Assembly (NCBI GenBank): GCA_963703655.1
Contig: CAVPFA010000006.1
Location: 434,001-498,000 of the forward strand
Origin: CAVPFA01 sp963703655
GTDB taxonomy: Bacteria; Actinomycetota; Acidimicrobiia; Acidimicrobiales; Bog-793
DNA length: 64,000 nucleotides
Direction of reading: 5' to 3'
This document shows positions 45,401 through 54,601 of this stretch, piece after piece. The stretch's first letter is position 1; each line of letters starts with the position of its first letter. A model generated the notes under the pieces. That model was given only the letters and a program-made list of their open reading frames with translations. It had not been told where the DNA came from and ran no database searches. A program made the position numbers and the translations under genes.

Positions 45401-45689
45401 AACCCACTCCTCGCGTGGTCACCCGATCAGCCTCGGCTGCCGGTTCGTGATGGGACCTACGGCGCGCAGCCCGCGGGCTTCGAGCCGAACCTGCTCAACC
45501 TGCCAAGTCCCACAGACAGTATCGGCGCGACTGCGGGCACAACTTAACCCAAATTTGAGCAACCTCGCGTGCCCACGGGGATCTTCAAGAGCGATGGGCT
45601 TGCCTGGTAGCATGAGTCCCTTGAGCAGTCTTGACCGTCCTGAGCTGCACTTCTGGTCCCTTCGAAGCCCGGCAGAGGGAAAACAACAG

Positions 45690-46622
45690 ATGTGCAACTC
45701 TCGGCGCCCGTTTCGGTGGCGATCAGCCTTGATGTGCGCCATCGGAGGGTCCTGTTTCCTGGCGGGATGCTTGTACAGCTCGCCCGGAGCGGCTTCAGGG
45801 GCCGTGCCGCGTGCTCCCCGAGGCCTCAGCTCTCCGGTGAGATGGCCCCACGGCGTGTCGACCGCGAAGCTCGTCTTTCAGGACAACTTTGCCGGCCGAG
45901 CGGGCTCCGAGCCCAATCGGAAATACTGGCTGGTGGAGTCCGGCAAGAGCTACGGCATCGCCACCGACGTGGCGTCCGCTCGCAATGTCCACCTCAGTGG
46001 CAACGGTGCATTGGTGATCGAAGCGATCCGCCAGGCGGGTGCGTGGACCTCCGGCGAGGTCGAGACAAAGGAGGCCTTCGAGCCAGCAGTCGGACAGACC
46101 ATCACGATCACCGCACAGATCAGGCTGCCGAACGGCGGACAGGGCTACTGGCCCGCATTTTGGGCCGTCGGACTCCCCTTTCGAACCAATCCGAAAAGTG
46201 AGCCGGCCGCAGGTGAGATCGACATCGCGGAGACGATAAACGATTTCAAGTGGGTATCTCAGGTCCTGCACTGCGGATCTCTCAAAGGTGGCCCCTGCCA
46301 TACGAATGAGAGAGCCATGAACGGGATTTCCCATACCCATTGGCTCAGTCGTCCCTCGGGAAGCATTGGCTGGAACACCTACGGCTGGGAATGGGTCAAC
46401 AGGAAGGTCAATCCGTACATCGAGCTCACGATCAACGGTGTGGTCCAGTTGAGAGTCTCCCAGGCCATGATCGGGGCCGTCGCGTGGCATCAGGCCTTCG
46501 ACCACCCCTGGTATTTGATCGTCAACCTCGCCATCGGCGGGGGGTGGCCAGGGCCGCCCTCACGAAGCTCTGCGCCGGCCGGGTCGATCTCGATCGCGCG
46601 CCTCAGGGTGTACAGGTCCTAG
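45690..46622 (+). CDS. Glycoside hydrolase family 16 lipoprotein
   Basis: 310 residues from the ATG at 45690. The N-terminus has a hydrophobic segment ending in FLAGC (residues 23-27), a lipobox, so it is probably a membrane-anchored lipoprotein. The GH16 catalytic residues are Glu176, Asp178 and Glu181 (GEIDIAE), with GGQGYWPAFWAV upstream. It is a paralogue of the divergent secreted GH16 at 44453-45400. The 289 bases between the two genes hold no other gene and must carry both promoters. It is the first plus-strand gene of the polysaccharide locus. Confidence 0.89.
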   Translation: MCNSRRPFRWRSALMCAIGGSCFLAGCLYSSPGAASGAVPRAPRGLSSPVRWPHGVSTAKLVFQDNFAGRAGSEPNRKYWLVESGKSYGIATDVASARNVHLSGNGALVIEAIRQAGAWTSGEVETKEAFEPAVGQTITITAQIRLPNGGQGYWPAFWAVGLPFRTNPKSEPAAGEIDIAETINDFKWVSQVLHCGSLKGGPCHTNERAMNGISHTHWLSRPSGSIGWNTYGWEWVNRKVNPYIELTINGVVQLRVSQAMIGAVAWHQAFDHPWYLIVNLAIGGGWPGPPSRSSAPAGSISIARLRVYRS

Positions 46623-46686
46623 AACCTCCGTGATGCCGTCGGCGGGTCGACAGGAAGTGCCGACTTCGATGTGGCTGGGCTAGCAG

Positions 46687-48588
46687 ATGAAGTCGGTCAT
46701 CGAGACGCGGAGGCCTCTGTTGTCAGCGCCTTTCGGCCTCTCGTCAACGCGTCTTCACCGCACGCCGGCCTCGACGGTGGCTGCAACGGTGGTTGCGGGC
46801 GCGTATCTCGCCGCGATGGGATGCATTTTTCTGGCCTATCGGCACGGTGAGAGCGTCTCGGCTCGCTTCGCATGGTTCTGGCTCGGGCTCTCGACGATTG
46901 CAGTGGTGACTGTGTGGCTCGTGTCGCGTCGCTTCGGGTCACCGCGAATACACGTGCTCGCCATCGCACTTGCCGGTGTCGTCACCTATGTGCCGAAGGT
47001 CTTGCGCAGCGCAAGCGGACCCGCTTACTTCGACGAACTGCTCCACCTGGGTCAAACGCAGCTGCTGCTCGGAGGGCACCTCTTCGGGGGTAACAGCGTG
47101 GTGCCGGTGGTCGGTTATTACCCGATGCTCCAGCTGCTTATAGCGGGGGCCCACTTCACCACGACTCTGTCGCTGTGGGAGAGCGATCTCCTCGTGATCG
47201 GCATCTTCCACGTCATGGCGCTTTTCGGCGTCTTGTTGTTCGTGAAGGAGCTCTCCGGCAGCGAGCGCCTGGCGAGCCTGGCAGCGCTCTTCTACCTCGT
47301 AGGACCGGCCGTGCTCTTTTTCTCGAGCGAAGCCTCCTATGAGTCCGTGGGCCTGCCGATCGCCATCCTCACATTGTTCGCTGCTGTTCGCGGGGCCAGG
47401 GGGAGCCGGCGCTGGCTGGCCGCAGCCGTAATCTGCTCCGCGGTCACAACGCTCGCCCAGCCGGTTTCCGGGCTGTTCCTCGCGGGCACTCTCCTGCTGA
47501 TCGCCGTCTGTTCCGTCGCCGGCAGCGGTGTCAAGGAAGAAGGCAGGCGATTCCCAGTCGTGCTGCTGGGTCTGGGGCTGCTGGTGCTCGCGATGAACCT
47601 CTCGTGGATCGCCGTCTTCAACTGGAACGAGACCTGGAGCTATCTGCTTCCGTCGCTGGGCACGCTGCGGAACCTGTTGGACGTCGTGTTCCGACCGGCG
47701 GGCGCCCACCATGTGTTCGAAGGCTCAAGCCTTCCTGGCTACGAGCGGACAGCCGGCATCGCGGCAGTGGCGCTGGCTTCGGCAGCAGTGGTGACAGGCG
47801 CCGTCCTCCATCGCCACGACCGGACGCGGGAGGACTCGAACGACGAGACGAACCGCGGCGGGCGCCTGTTGTGGCGGACCTCCTTCGTGATTTCGCTAGC
47901 TTTTCTCGCCTCTCTCCCACTCGACTTGTCGCCTCGGGCTCTCGTATGGGTCCACCGGTCCTGGGAGTTCACCTGGGTCGGCGTAGCTTGCATGCTCGCC
48001 TTCTTGGTCAGCCGGCTGCTGTCGCGCTGGGGGTCGTGGCCACGGACCGCGCGGTCTGCTATCGGTGCGGTCATCGCACTCGTGGTCGTGATACTTCTTG
48101 TCGGCAACACAGCCATCACGACGAACGAGGGCTACATGTTCCCGGGGGCCTACGAGTTCGGGTCCGGGACCAGCATGACCACCGCCGGTCAACTGGCTGC
48201 GGCGGAGTGGATGAGGACCCACGCCCCCGCCCATGCGCGGATCGCGTCCGACCCCGACACCGAGCTCGTGGAGTGGAGCTATGCGCACGAAACGGTGGTC
48301 GGGGCGTTGCCGACGTGGCTATTGACCTTCGGGACACGGGGTCTGACGAGCAGGGACGAGTCCGAAGCTCGCCGGTTCCACCTTCAGTACCTGATCGTGG
48401 ACAAGCTCATGTACCGACAGCTGAGCGCGCAAGGCTACGTCTACTCGATTTACGAGCCTGGCGCCCTGTCCGAGTCGAGGCCGGTGCCAGCGTCCGCGTA
48501 CGCCGCTCTTCTGCACACCGGCTGGCTGCCGCTTGCCTATAGCAACTCGCAGGTGGCGATCTTCAGACTCGTGACTGGCAAGGGATAG
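46687..48588 (+). CDS. Polytopic membrane protein, GT-C-like
   Basis: 633 residues with about 12 transmembrane helices and a C-terminal extracytoplasmic part of about 150 residues. An acidic motif in the first outer loop (PAYFDELLHLGQTQLLLGGH) is in the position of the catalytic Asp-Glu of lipid-phosphate-sugar-dependent GT-C enzymes. The C-terminal part (ASDPDTELVEWSYAHETVVG, HLQYLIVDKLMYRQL) resembles that of several surface-glycan membrane proteins. A polyprenyl-linked sugar transferase or polymerase is likely; the sugar is unknown. The next gene starts three bases later. Confidence 0.75.
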   Translation: MKSVIETRRPLLSAPFGLSSTRLHRTPASTVAATVVAGAYLAAMGCIFLAYRHGESVSARFAWFWLGLSTIAVVTVWLVSRRFGSPRIHVLAIALAGVVTYVPKVLRSASGPAYFDELLHLGQTQLLLGGHLFGGNSVVPVVGYYPMLQLLIAGAHFTTTLSLWESDLLVIGIFHVMALFGVLLFVKELSGSERLASLAALFYLVGPAVLFFSSEASYESVGLPIAILTLFAAVRGARGSRRWLAAAVICSAVTTLAQPVSGLFLAGTLLLIAVCSVAGSGVKEEGRRFPVVLLGLGLLVLAMNLSWIAVFNWNETWSYLLPSLGTLRNLLDVVFRPAGAHHVFEGSSLPGYERTAGIAAVALASAAVVTGAVLHRHDRTREDSNDETNRGGRLLWRTSFVISLAFLASLPLDLSPRALVWVHRSWEFTWVGVACMLAFLVSRLLSRWGSWPRTARSAIGAVIALVVVILLVGNTAITTNEGYMFPGAYEFGSGTSMTTAGQLAAAEWMRTHAPAHARIASDPDTELVEWSYAHETVVGALPTWLLTFGTRGLTSRDESEARRFHLQYLIVDKLMYRQLSAQGYVYSIYEPGALSESRPVPASAYAALLHTGWLPLAYSNSQVAIFRLVTGKG

Positions 48589-48591
48589 TCC

Positions 48592-49760
48592 GTGAGGGTC
48601 CTGCACCTCTGCGAGCGGTACTCGCCCTTTGCCGGGGGGATGGAACAGGCCGTCGCGAACTTGTTGCAGGCCCAATGGGCAGCCGGGGATGAGGCTCACC
48701 TCGCCACCCTTCGACCGGATGCCCTCAGACGAACGGCCGTCGTCGCCGAAGGGGAAGGCTTCATCCATCGGCTGCGGCATCTTCGGCTCGGGAACTATCA
48801 CCCTCCGGCGCCCGAGCCCGTCGTGAGCCGAGAACTGTTGCAGCTGCTGCGTCGGATCGGTCCCTTCGACGTCGTGCACGCCCACGGGCTGATGGGGATG
48901 TCCTACCTCGCGCTCAAGAGAGCCGGCCTGGTCCGTACGCCTCTCGTCTGGACGCTTCACGACTACGGACTCGTCTGTGCCAAGCGCACGCTTTTGTACC
49001 GCGACGGACAACCGTGTCCCGGTGCGGCCTGGACGAGGTGCCTCCGATGCGCCGGCGAGCACTACGGGGCCGCCAAGGGTGCCCTCATAACGGCCGGGGT
49101 GTGGAGCTCCCGGGCCTTCGTGGCTGGCGTGGACCGGTTCATCGCCGTTAGCGAGATCGTCGCCGACGCACATGGCGCCGTCGATGCCGCGATCATCCCA
49201 CCGGGCATCTCTGATCACGATGCCGAGGGGGCACGGCCAACTTTCGTCCCCACGGACCCGTACCTCATGTTCGTCGGACGACTTGGCGCCGCTAAGGGCG
49301 GCCCAGTCCTGCTCGAGGCGTACCGGCAATTGGAGGGCCTGAAGCCTAGACTCCTCGTCATCACGTCGGATGAGACCGATCCCGAGGTCGCCGTGGCTGG
49401 AGTTCAAGTCGCGCAGGGTGTCCCTCACGGCGAAGTCCGCAGCGCCTGGAGTCACGCTCTCTTCGGCGTGCAACCGTCGCTCTCGAACGAGACGTGGGGC
49501 ATGGCCACCGCAGAGGCGATGACCGCCGGCAAGGCGGTCGTGGTCTCGGATGCCGGAGCGCTGCCCGGGGTGCTCGGCGGGGGGGACTCGTTGTTCCTCG
49601 GGGCGATCCCGCCGCGCTCGCGAGGGCGATGGAGCAGCTCATCTCGTCATCGTTGTTGAGAGACCGGCTCGGTTCGATTGGTCGCGAGCGCGCCAAGGCC
49701 TACGGGATCGACAACGTCCGACGCCAGGTCCGGGACGTCTACGACGCGGTCATCCGATGA
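48592..49760 (+). pseudogene. GT4-family glycosyltransferase, frameshift in a G run
   Basis: From a GTG at 48592 the frame covers nearly the whole enzyme: HLCERYSPFAGGMEQAVANL, VVHAHGLMGMSYLALKRAG, FIAVSEIVADAHG and the C-terminal donor site SNETWGMATAEAMTAGKAVV and SDAGALPGVL. It then shifts at seven G (49579-49585); with eight G it continues GLVVPRGDPAALARAMEQLI and ends at 49760. The repaired length of about 390 residues is normal. Type GT4 retaining transferases add hexoses to a lipid-linked acceptor in the cytosol. The stop overlaps the next GT4 gene (ATGA). Confidence 0.9.
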
Positions 49761-50854
49761 GGGTTGCCCTCGTGACGAGCGCCTACCCACCTCACGTCGG
49801 GGGCGTCGAACGTCACGCCCAACGGCTTGCGCAGAACCTGGCGGGGCTTCGATGCGAGGTCGAGGTGCTCACTCAGGGTCCCCGTGGCGACCCACCGTCG
49901 GTGGATCAGGAACGAGACGGTCTCGTGGTGCGTCGGTGGCCGGCAAGCTTGCGGTCGGAGAGCGCTCCCGTCTCGCTCGGCCTGTTCGACTTTCTGCGGC
50001 AGGCACGCGGCCGCTATGACGTCGTCCACGCCCACAACTACCACTCGGCAGCTCCGGCCATGAGCTACATCTCAGGTCATTGCCCGCTGGTCGTCTCGAC
50101 CTACCTGCACGCCCGGCCTGCGACTCTCGTCGCGAGGGCGGCTCATGTCCCCTACGGCGTTCTGGGGCGGAGAATGTTGCGAGCGGCTGCGACCGTGATC
50201 GCCCTCTCGAGGTCTGAGGCGGACCTCGTGTCGGCGCGCGTGCCCGGGGTGCGGCCAGTTGTCGTCCCGAGCGGGATCGACGTGGGTCGGCTCCGAGCTG
50301 CAAAGGCCAGGGAGAAGGCCTCTCCGTTGGTGCTCTTCGTCGGACGACTGACGGGGTACAAGGGTGCTGCGCGCGTCGTAGAAGCGCTGCCCTTGTTCGG
50401 CGACGCGAACCTTGTCGTGATCGGTAGCGGGCCGGAGGCGGCCACTCTCCGGCGACTGGCGGAGAGAAGGGGCGCTCAAGGAAGGGTGCAACTACTGGGG
50501 GCGGTCGACGACGACGACCTCGCCCGCTGGTACGCGACGGCGGACGTAGTCGTCTCGCTCTCGTCCTACGAGTCCTTCGGCATCGTTGTGCTGGAGGGGC
50601 TCGCCGTCGGAGCCCGGGTCGTGGCGAGCGACATCCCCGCCCATCGTGACACGCGACAGTTTGACGAGCACGGTGCGCTGCGCCTCGTCCCCCTCGCCAG
50701 CACCCCGGAGGCGATCGCAAAGGCGATTCGCGAGGAGCTGGCGAAGGGTCGTTGCATGCCGAGCAGCGCGGTTCCGAGCTGGGAGGCCGTCGCGCAGGTC
50801 CACCTCGACCTCTACGGGGCTGTTCTCGAGCGGCAGTTGGTGTCTCGGCATTAA
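49757..50854 (+). CDS. GT4-family glycosyltransferase
   Basis: 365 residues. The N-terminal domain starts ALVTSAYPPHVGGVERHAQR and the donor domain has LFVGRLTGYKGAARVVEAL, LLGAVDDDDLARWYATADVV and the ExFGIVxLE motif (SSYESFGIVVLEGLAVGARV). The fold and motifs are those of retaining GT4 enzymes using nucleotide sugars. It is coupled to the preceding transferase by a 4-nt overlap. The tnpB element lies directly behind it. Confidence 0.92.
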   Translation: MRVALVTSAYPPHVGGVERHAQRLAQNLAGLRCEVEVLTQGPRGDPPSVDQERDGLVVRRWPASLRSESAPVSLGLFDFLRQARGRYDVVHAHNYHSAAPAMSYISGHCPLVVSTYLHARPATLVARAAHVPYGVLGRRMLRAAATVIALSRSEADLVSARVPGVRPVVVPSGIDVGRLRAAKAREKASPLVLFVGRLTGYKGAARVVEALPLFGDANLVVIGSGPEAATLRRLAERRGAQGRVQLLGAVDDDDLARWYATADVVVSLSSYESFGIVVLEGLAVGARVVASDIPAHRDTRQFDEHGALRLVPLASTPEAIAKAIREELAKGRCMPSSAVPSWEAVAQVHLDLYGAVLERQLVSRH

Positions 50855-50866
50855 GGGCTCGCCGCA

Positions 50867-50896
50867 CGGTAGTTCGCGCAAAAGCGCGAGCTACCG
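50867..50896. other. 13-bp hairpin at the tnpB 3' end (probable element end/omega-RNA structure)
   Basis: CGGTAGTTCGCGC and GCGCGAGCTACCG pair over 13 positions with one GU and an AAAA loop. The stem includes the tnpB stop codon (50891-50893). IS605-type right ends carry subterminal hairpins and the TnpB guide RNA ends near the gene 3' end, so this is the expected place; there is no T run beyond it on the minus strand that would suggest a simple terminator. Confidence 0.55.
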
Positions 50897-52093
50897 GATT
50901 ACCGGCTCGACGTTGACGAGGTGATCCTCGATCCCGTCTTGGGCCAGCCCGGCCCTCAAGATGTTGCGAGCAGCGTTTATGTCGGCGTGCTCCGTGAAGC
51001 CACACGAGGCGCAACTGAACTTCTGGCCATCACGGTTCTCAGAGGAAACGCGACCGCAGTTAGAGCAGCGCTGGCTCGTGTGGCGGGGGTTCACCGCGAT
51101 GACTCTCCTACCGGCTCCTTCCGCCTTGTAGGTGATCATCACGATGAGTCTTCCCCAGCTTGAGTCCATGATCGCGTCGTTCAAGCCCGACTTGGCGCTG
51201 ACGCGCGTACCGGGGCTCTCCAGGGTGCCACTTGCCGAGCGGGACATGTTCGAGATCCTGAGGTCCTCGTGGACGATCAGGTCGTTGTCGTCAACGATGA
51301 GACGACTGAGCTTGTGGAGGACGTCCTTCCTGCAGTTGGCTTCCTTCCGCTTCAGCCTGGCAATCTCGGCCGTCGCCCTGCGGCAGCGGTGCGAGCCCCG
51401 ATGGTGCCTCGACCGTTCCTGCTGTGCCCGGGCGAGTGCTGGAGCGAGCTTTTGCCGATAACGGGGGTTCTCGTGAAGTCTCCCGTCCGATGTGGCCGCG
51501 AGCACTCGGACACCGAGGTCGATCCCGATCGCTCTTCCCGTCGGCGGCAGTTCGTCAGCTGGCACATCTGAGCAGAACACCGTCGCTTCGAGTTGGCGGC
51601 CCCGCCGGGCGACCGTGAGGGTCTTCGGTGTTCCACGGAGCGGCCTGTGGCAGTTGGTCTTCACGTGACCGACGCCTTGGACATACAGGCAACGCGCCTT
51701 CTCGTCGAGCCTCCAGCCGCTCACGTCGCACCAGGTGAGCGAATCAAAGCGCGATGCGGACCTAAAACGCGGGTAGCCGGGGTGCTCTCCGGCCTTGACC
51801 CTGCGGAAGAAGCCCTTGAACGCCTCGTCGACGCGGGTGAGGGTGCCCCTCGAGACAGTGATCCCGAAGTGCGCGAACTCTGGCCTGAGCTCTGAGAGTC
51901 CCGTGAGGGTCTTGAACTGGTCGATCTTTGAAGGGGCCCTCACGCTGCTGAGACCGCGTTTTAGCCACTCGTAGGTCATTTTTCGCTGTTCGAGGGCTGC
52001 GTTGTACAGCTCGCACTGGAGCCGCATCGATCTGGTGAGCGCCTGGTTCTGTCTCACAGTCGGGTCAAGCCGGTAGGTGAAGGCTCGGTACAT
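50891..52093 (-). CDS. tnpB: TnpB-type RNA-guided nuclease (IS605/IS1341 OrfB)
   Basis: 400 residues from the ATG at 52093 (MYRAFTYRLDPTVRQNQALT, the family N-terminus). The RuvC triad is intact: Asp192 in IGIDLGVRV, Glu276 in VHEDLRI and Asp371 in HADINAARNIL, and the zinc finger CX2C-X14-CX2C is present (Cys343, 346, 361, 364). TnpB cleaves DNA under guidance of an RNA from the element end. No tnpA transposase lies nearby, so the element would need one in trans. The complete catalytic set makes it a candidate active nuclease. Confidence 0.92.
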   Translation of the reverse strand: MYRAFTYRLDPTVRQNQALTRSMRLQCELYNAALEQRKMTYEWLKRGLSSVRAPSKIDQFKTLTGLSELRPEFAHFGITVSRGTLTRVDEAFKGFFRRVKAGEHPGYPRFRSASRFDSLTWCDVSGWRLDEKARCLYVQGVGHVKTNCHRPLRGTPKTLTVARRGRQLEATVFCSDVPADELPPTGRAIGIDLGVRVLAATSDGRLHENPRYRQKLAPALARAQQERSRHHRGSHRCRRATAEIARLKRKEANCRKDVLHKLSRLIVDDNDLIVHEDLRISNMSRSASGTLESPGTRVSAKSGLNDAIMDSSWGRLIVMITYKAEGAGRRVIAVNPRHTSQRCSNCGRVSSENRDGQKFSCASCGFTEHADINAARNILRAGLAQDGIEDHLVNVEPVIR

Positions 52094-52204
52094 GAGGCGA
52101 ACGCTAGTTCGGGGGTGTAACTCCCGATCGGACCGGGGTCGGATGAGACCGGATCGAGCGGCCTGCATGATGGATTGCTCGGACCGGTCTAGGTGCTCGG
52201 ATCG

Positions 52205-52220
52205 CGCAATTTAAATTGCG
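52205..52220. repeat. 16-base perfect palindrome upstream of tnpB
   Basis: CGCAATTTAAATTGCG is a perfect palindrome in otherwise GC-rich sequence. It may be the left end of the tnpB element or an operator; neither can be decided. The gap 52094-52409 holds no gene and otherwise only a possible promoter for the next gene (-10-like TAGAGT at 52259-52264). Confidence 0.55.
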
Positions 52221-52409
52221 GCGCGCCCTAACTCACCCTCGAACGGCCCGAGGCTTGCTAGAGTCGGGAACTCAGATGATCGGGACGTCGCACCAGTCCG
52301 AAGGTGATCGTTGCGGCGACCTTCGCTCCACTCGGGACCTTATTGGTTTCGCTTACGCCGCCGCCTCCACGGCCCTCGAGCGACACAGTCGAGCCGGAAG
52401 GAGTGGTCC

Positions 52410-54584
52410 GTGAGCTCGGACGTTCGGGCGAGGGCCGTCACCCTCGACGAGGTTCAGCCGCCGCCCGCGCCGAAAACCCAGCGTGGCTCCGGGCGACGGC
52501 TCGTGTCCGGGCTGCTCGGACGCGGCGCATGGTCCTACGTGCTCGCGATGGCCGCCATCAGCGGCTTCAACTTCGTCTTCCACGTCGTGATGAGCCGACT
52601 GCTTGGCCCGGGGCACTATGGCGCGCTCGGGGCCCTGCTCAACCTGATCACGATCATGGCGGTCCCCCTAGGGGCCATCCAGCTCGCTGTCACCCAGGGC
52701 GTTGTCGCCCATCTGAAGAGCGGGGGCGCGTCGCTGCGAACCCTGGCGGTGAAGTCGATCACCGCCGGACTCGTCGCCACGGCCGTGTTCTGGGCCGTTA
52801 CTCCGCTGCTCGACAGCTTCTTAAGACTCGACACACCGGTGCCTCTCATCGTCCTCGGGCTCTGGCTTCCACTCGGGATCATGGGCGCCGTGGTTCAGGG
52901 CGCGTTGATGGGCGAGCTTCGGTTCATGCCCGTGGCGGTGGCGACGTTCGTCGGCGGCGGCGTCCTTCGTCTCGCCGTCGGCACCGGTCTGGTCCTCGCC
53001 GGGTTCGGGCTTGTCGGTGCGGTCGCGGCGACCGTAATCGGCCAGGCGGTCACGACCGGAGTGCTGCTCTTGGTCGCCCGCAAAGAGGTCCGTCTCCGCT
53101 CGGACGATCCGGTCCGGATCACTCTTCGCGACGCAACGCTGTCGATCGCCGCGCTTGCGGGGCTGACGACGCTCACCGGCATCGACACGCTTCTTGCCCG
53201 TCACTTCCTCCAGCCGGTGCCCGCCGGCCTGTACGCGGCCGCAGCCGTCGCCGGCCACATCGCCATGTTCCTGCCCGGCGCTCTCGTCATGGTGGTCTTC
53301 CCACGCCTGGTCGCCGACGGCGGAGTCGGCCCGCAGAGCAGGAAGACTCTTGCCGAAGCGCTCGGCTTCGTGACGGTGATCGGGCTCGGGGCGACGGCGG
53401 TGCTTGCCGGCGTGCCGAGGGAGGTCGTCCAACTTCTCTTCGGCTCCGCCTATGCGCACGCCGCTAGGGCGGTGGGCGTGCTCGCCCTTGCTTCGGCGCT
53501 CTTCGGCCTGATCACGCTCCTCACCTATTTCCACATCGCTCGCAGGTCGCTCATGGCGCTGATGAGCTGGACCGGTGTCATCATGGCCACGGTCCTCATC
53601 GCCGTCTTCCACGGTGGTATCGAGTCGATCGCCCTCTCGATGCTCGTCGCCAGTGTGGCGGTACTCCCGCTCAGCCTTATCCCGGCCGCAAGAGCGCTGC
53701 TCCGTGCCACGTCCGAGGACGGCGCCCGAAGCATCGAGCCGATAGACCTTCCCGCCCAGGAAGTCGATCTCACCCTGGTGGTCCCCTTCTACAACCCAGG
53801 CAGGCGTCTCGCCACACACGTGTCCGAGGTTGTCGAAACTCTCAACGCCGAGGACGTCACCTTCGAGGTCATCGCGGTCTCCGACGGCTCGACCGACGGG
53901 AGCGAGAAGTTGCTCGCCGACCGCGAGTACGTCCGGGTCCTTCAACTCCCCAAGAACGAGGGCAAGGGGGCAGCGCTCCGGCTTGGCCTGATGCAAGGCC
54001 GGGGCCGCTACCTAGGCTTCATCGATGGCGACGGTGACATCCCAGCGAGCCAGTTGAAAGACTTCATTGCGGCGATTCGCCACGCAAGGCCCGACATCGT
54101 GCTCGGCAGCAAGCTCCATCCGGACTCGGAGGTCGTCTACCCGCATCTACGACGTATCTATTCCTTCGCCTACCAGCAGCTCAACCGGGTGCTCTTCGGG
54201 CTTGCCGTCCGCGATACGCAGACCGGTGTCAAGTTGATCCGCCGAGACGCACTCGAGGCGATCCTGCCGCGGATGCTCGAGAAGCGCTTCGCGTTCGACC
54301 TGGAACTGCTCGTAGTAGCCAGGCGGGTCGGGTACCGGCGTTTCGTCGAACTACCCGTGCAGATCCGGGAGCGGTTTGCGAGCACGATTTCGCCGAGGAC
54401 CGTCTGTGGCATGCTCGTCGACACGGCCGCGATCTTCTACCGGCTCAAAGTGCTTCGCTACTACGAGCCGGCGCCGCCGGTCCCAACTGCGGACGGTGCA
54501 CGGCTTCTCGTCCCCAAGGCGGACCACCCGGCTCTCGTCCCCTCGTCGAGTCTTCCTCTGAGCAGCGAGCCCGAGCTCCGTTAA
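52410..54584 (+). CDS. Polysaccharide flippase-glycosyltransferase (GT2) fusion protein
   Basis: 724 residues from a GTG at 52410 with GGAAGGAG six bases upstream. Residues 35-445 form a multi-helix transporter of the Wzx/polysaccharide-export type (FVFHVVMSRLLGPGHYGALG, then repeated helices). Residues 460-690 are a GT2 domain like dolichyl-phosphate mannose/glucosyl transferases: LTLVVPFYNPGRRLATHVSE, VSDGSTDGSEKLL, GFIDGDGDIPASQL and the acceptor segment VRDTQTGVKLIRRDAL. A single protein thus combines lipid-linked sugar synthesis and flipping, normally two genes. Confidence 0.88.
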   Translation: MSSDVRARAVTLDEVQPPPAPKTQRGSGRRLVSGLLGRGAWSYVLAMAAISGFNFVFHVVMSRLLGPGHYGALGALLNLITIMAVPLGAIQLAVTQGVVAHLKSGGASLRTLAVKSITAGLVATAVFWAVTPLLDSFLRLDTPVPLIVLGLWLPLGIMGAVVQGALMGELRFMPVAVATFVGGGVLRLAVGTGLVLAGFGLVGAVAATVIGQAVTTGVLLLVARKEVRLRSDDPVRITLRDATLSIAALAGLTTLTGIDTLLARHFLQPVPAGLYAAAAVAGHIAMFLPGALVMVVFPRLVADGGVGPQSRKTLAEALGFVTVIGLGATAVLAGVPREVVQLLFGSAYAHAARAVGVLALASALFGLITLLTYFHIARRSLMALMSWTGVIMATVLIAVFHGGIESIALSMLVASVAVLPLSLIPAARALLRATSEDGARSIEPIDLPAQEVDLTLVVPFYNPGRRLATHVSEVVETLNAEDVTFEVIAVSDGSTDGSEKLLADREYVRVLQLPKNEGKGAALRLGLMQGRGRYLGFIDGDGDIPASQLKDFIAAIRHARPDIVLGSKLHPDSEVVYPHLRRIYSFAYQQLNRVLFGLAVRDTQTGVKLIRRDALEAILPRMLEKRFAFDLELLVVARRVGYRRFVELPVQIRERFASTISPRTVCGMLVDTAAIFYRLKVLRYYEPAPPVPTADGARLLVPKADHPALVPSSSLPLSSEPELR

Positions 54585-54601
54585 GGGCTGCTGGTGGACT
54601 G

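Larger units (their letters stand above)
50855..52220 (-). mobile_element. IS605/IS1341-type element carrying tnpB only
   Basis: The element holds an intact tnpB on the minus strand without tnpA. Its 3' side is marked by a 13-bp hairpin at the tnpB stop (50867-50896) and its 5' side possibly by the palindrome at 52205-52220. The outer limits given are approximate. It sits between two polysaccharide genes without interrupting either frame. Confidence 0.6.

Noticed and set aside
49579..49585. Programmed ribosomal frameshifting at the G run
   Set aside because: Many unrelated genes in the window show similar shifts, so sequence error is simpler; phase variation is kept only as a finding.
50867..50896. 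Simple intrinsic terminator for the upstream glycosyltransferase gene
   Set aside because: The stem overlaps the tnpB stop and is not followed by a T run on either strand; an element end or guide-RNA structure fits better.
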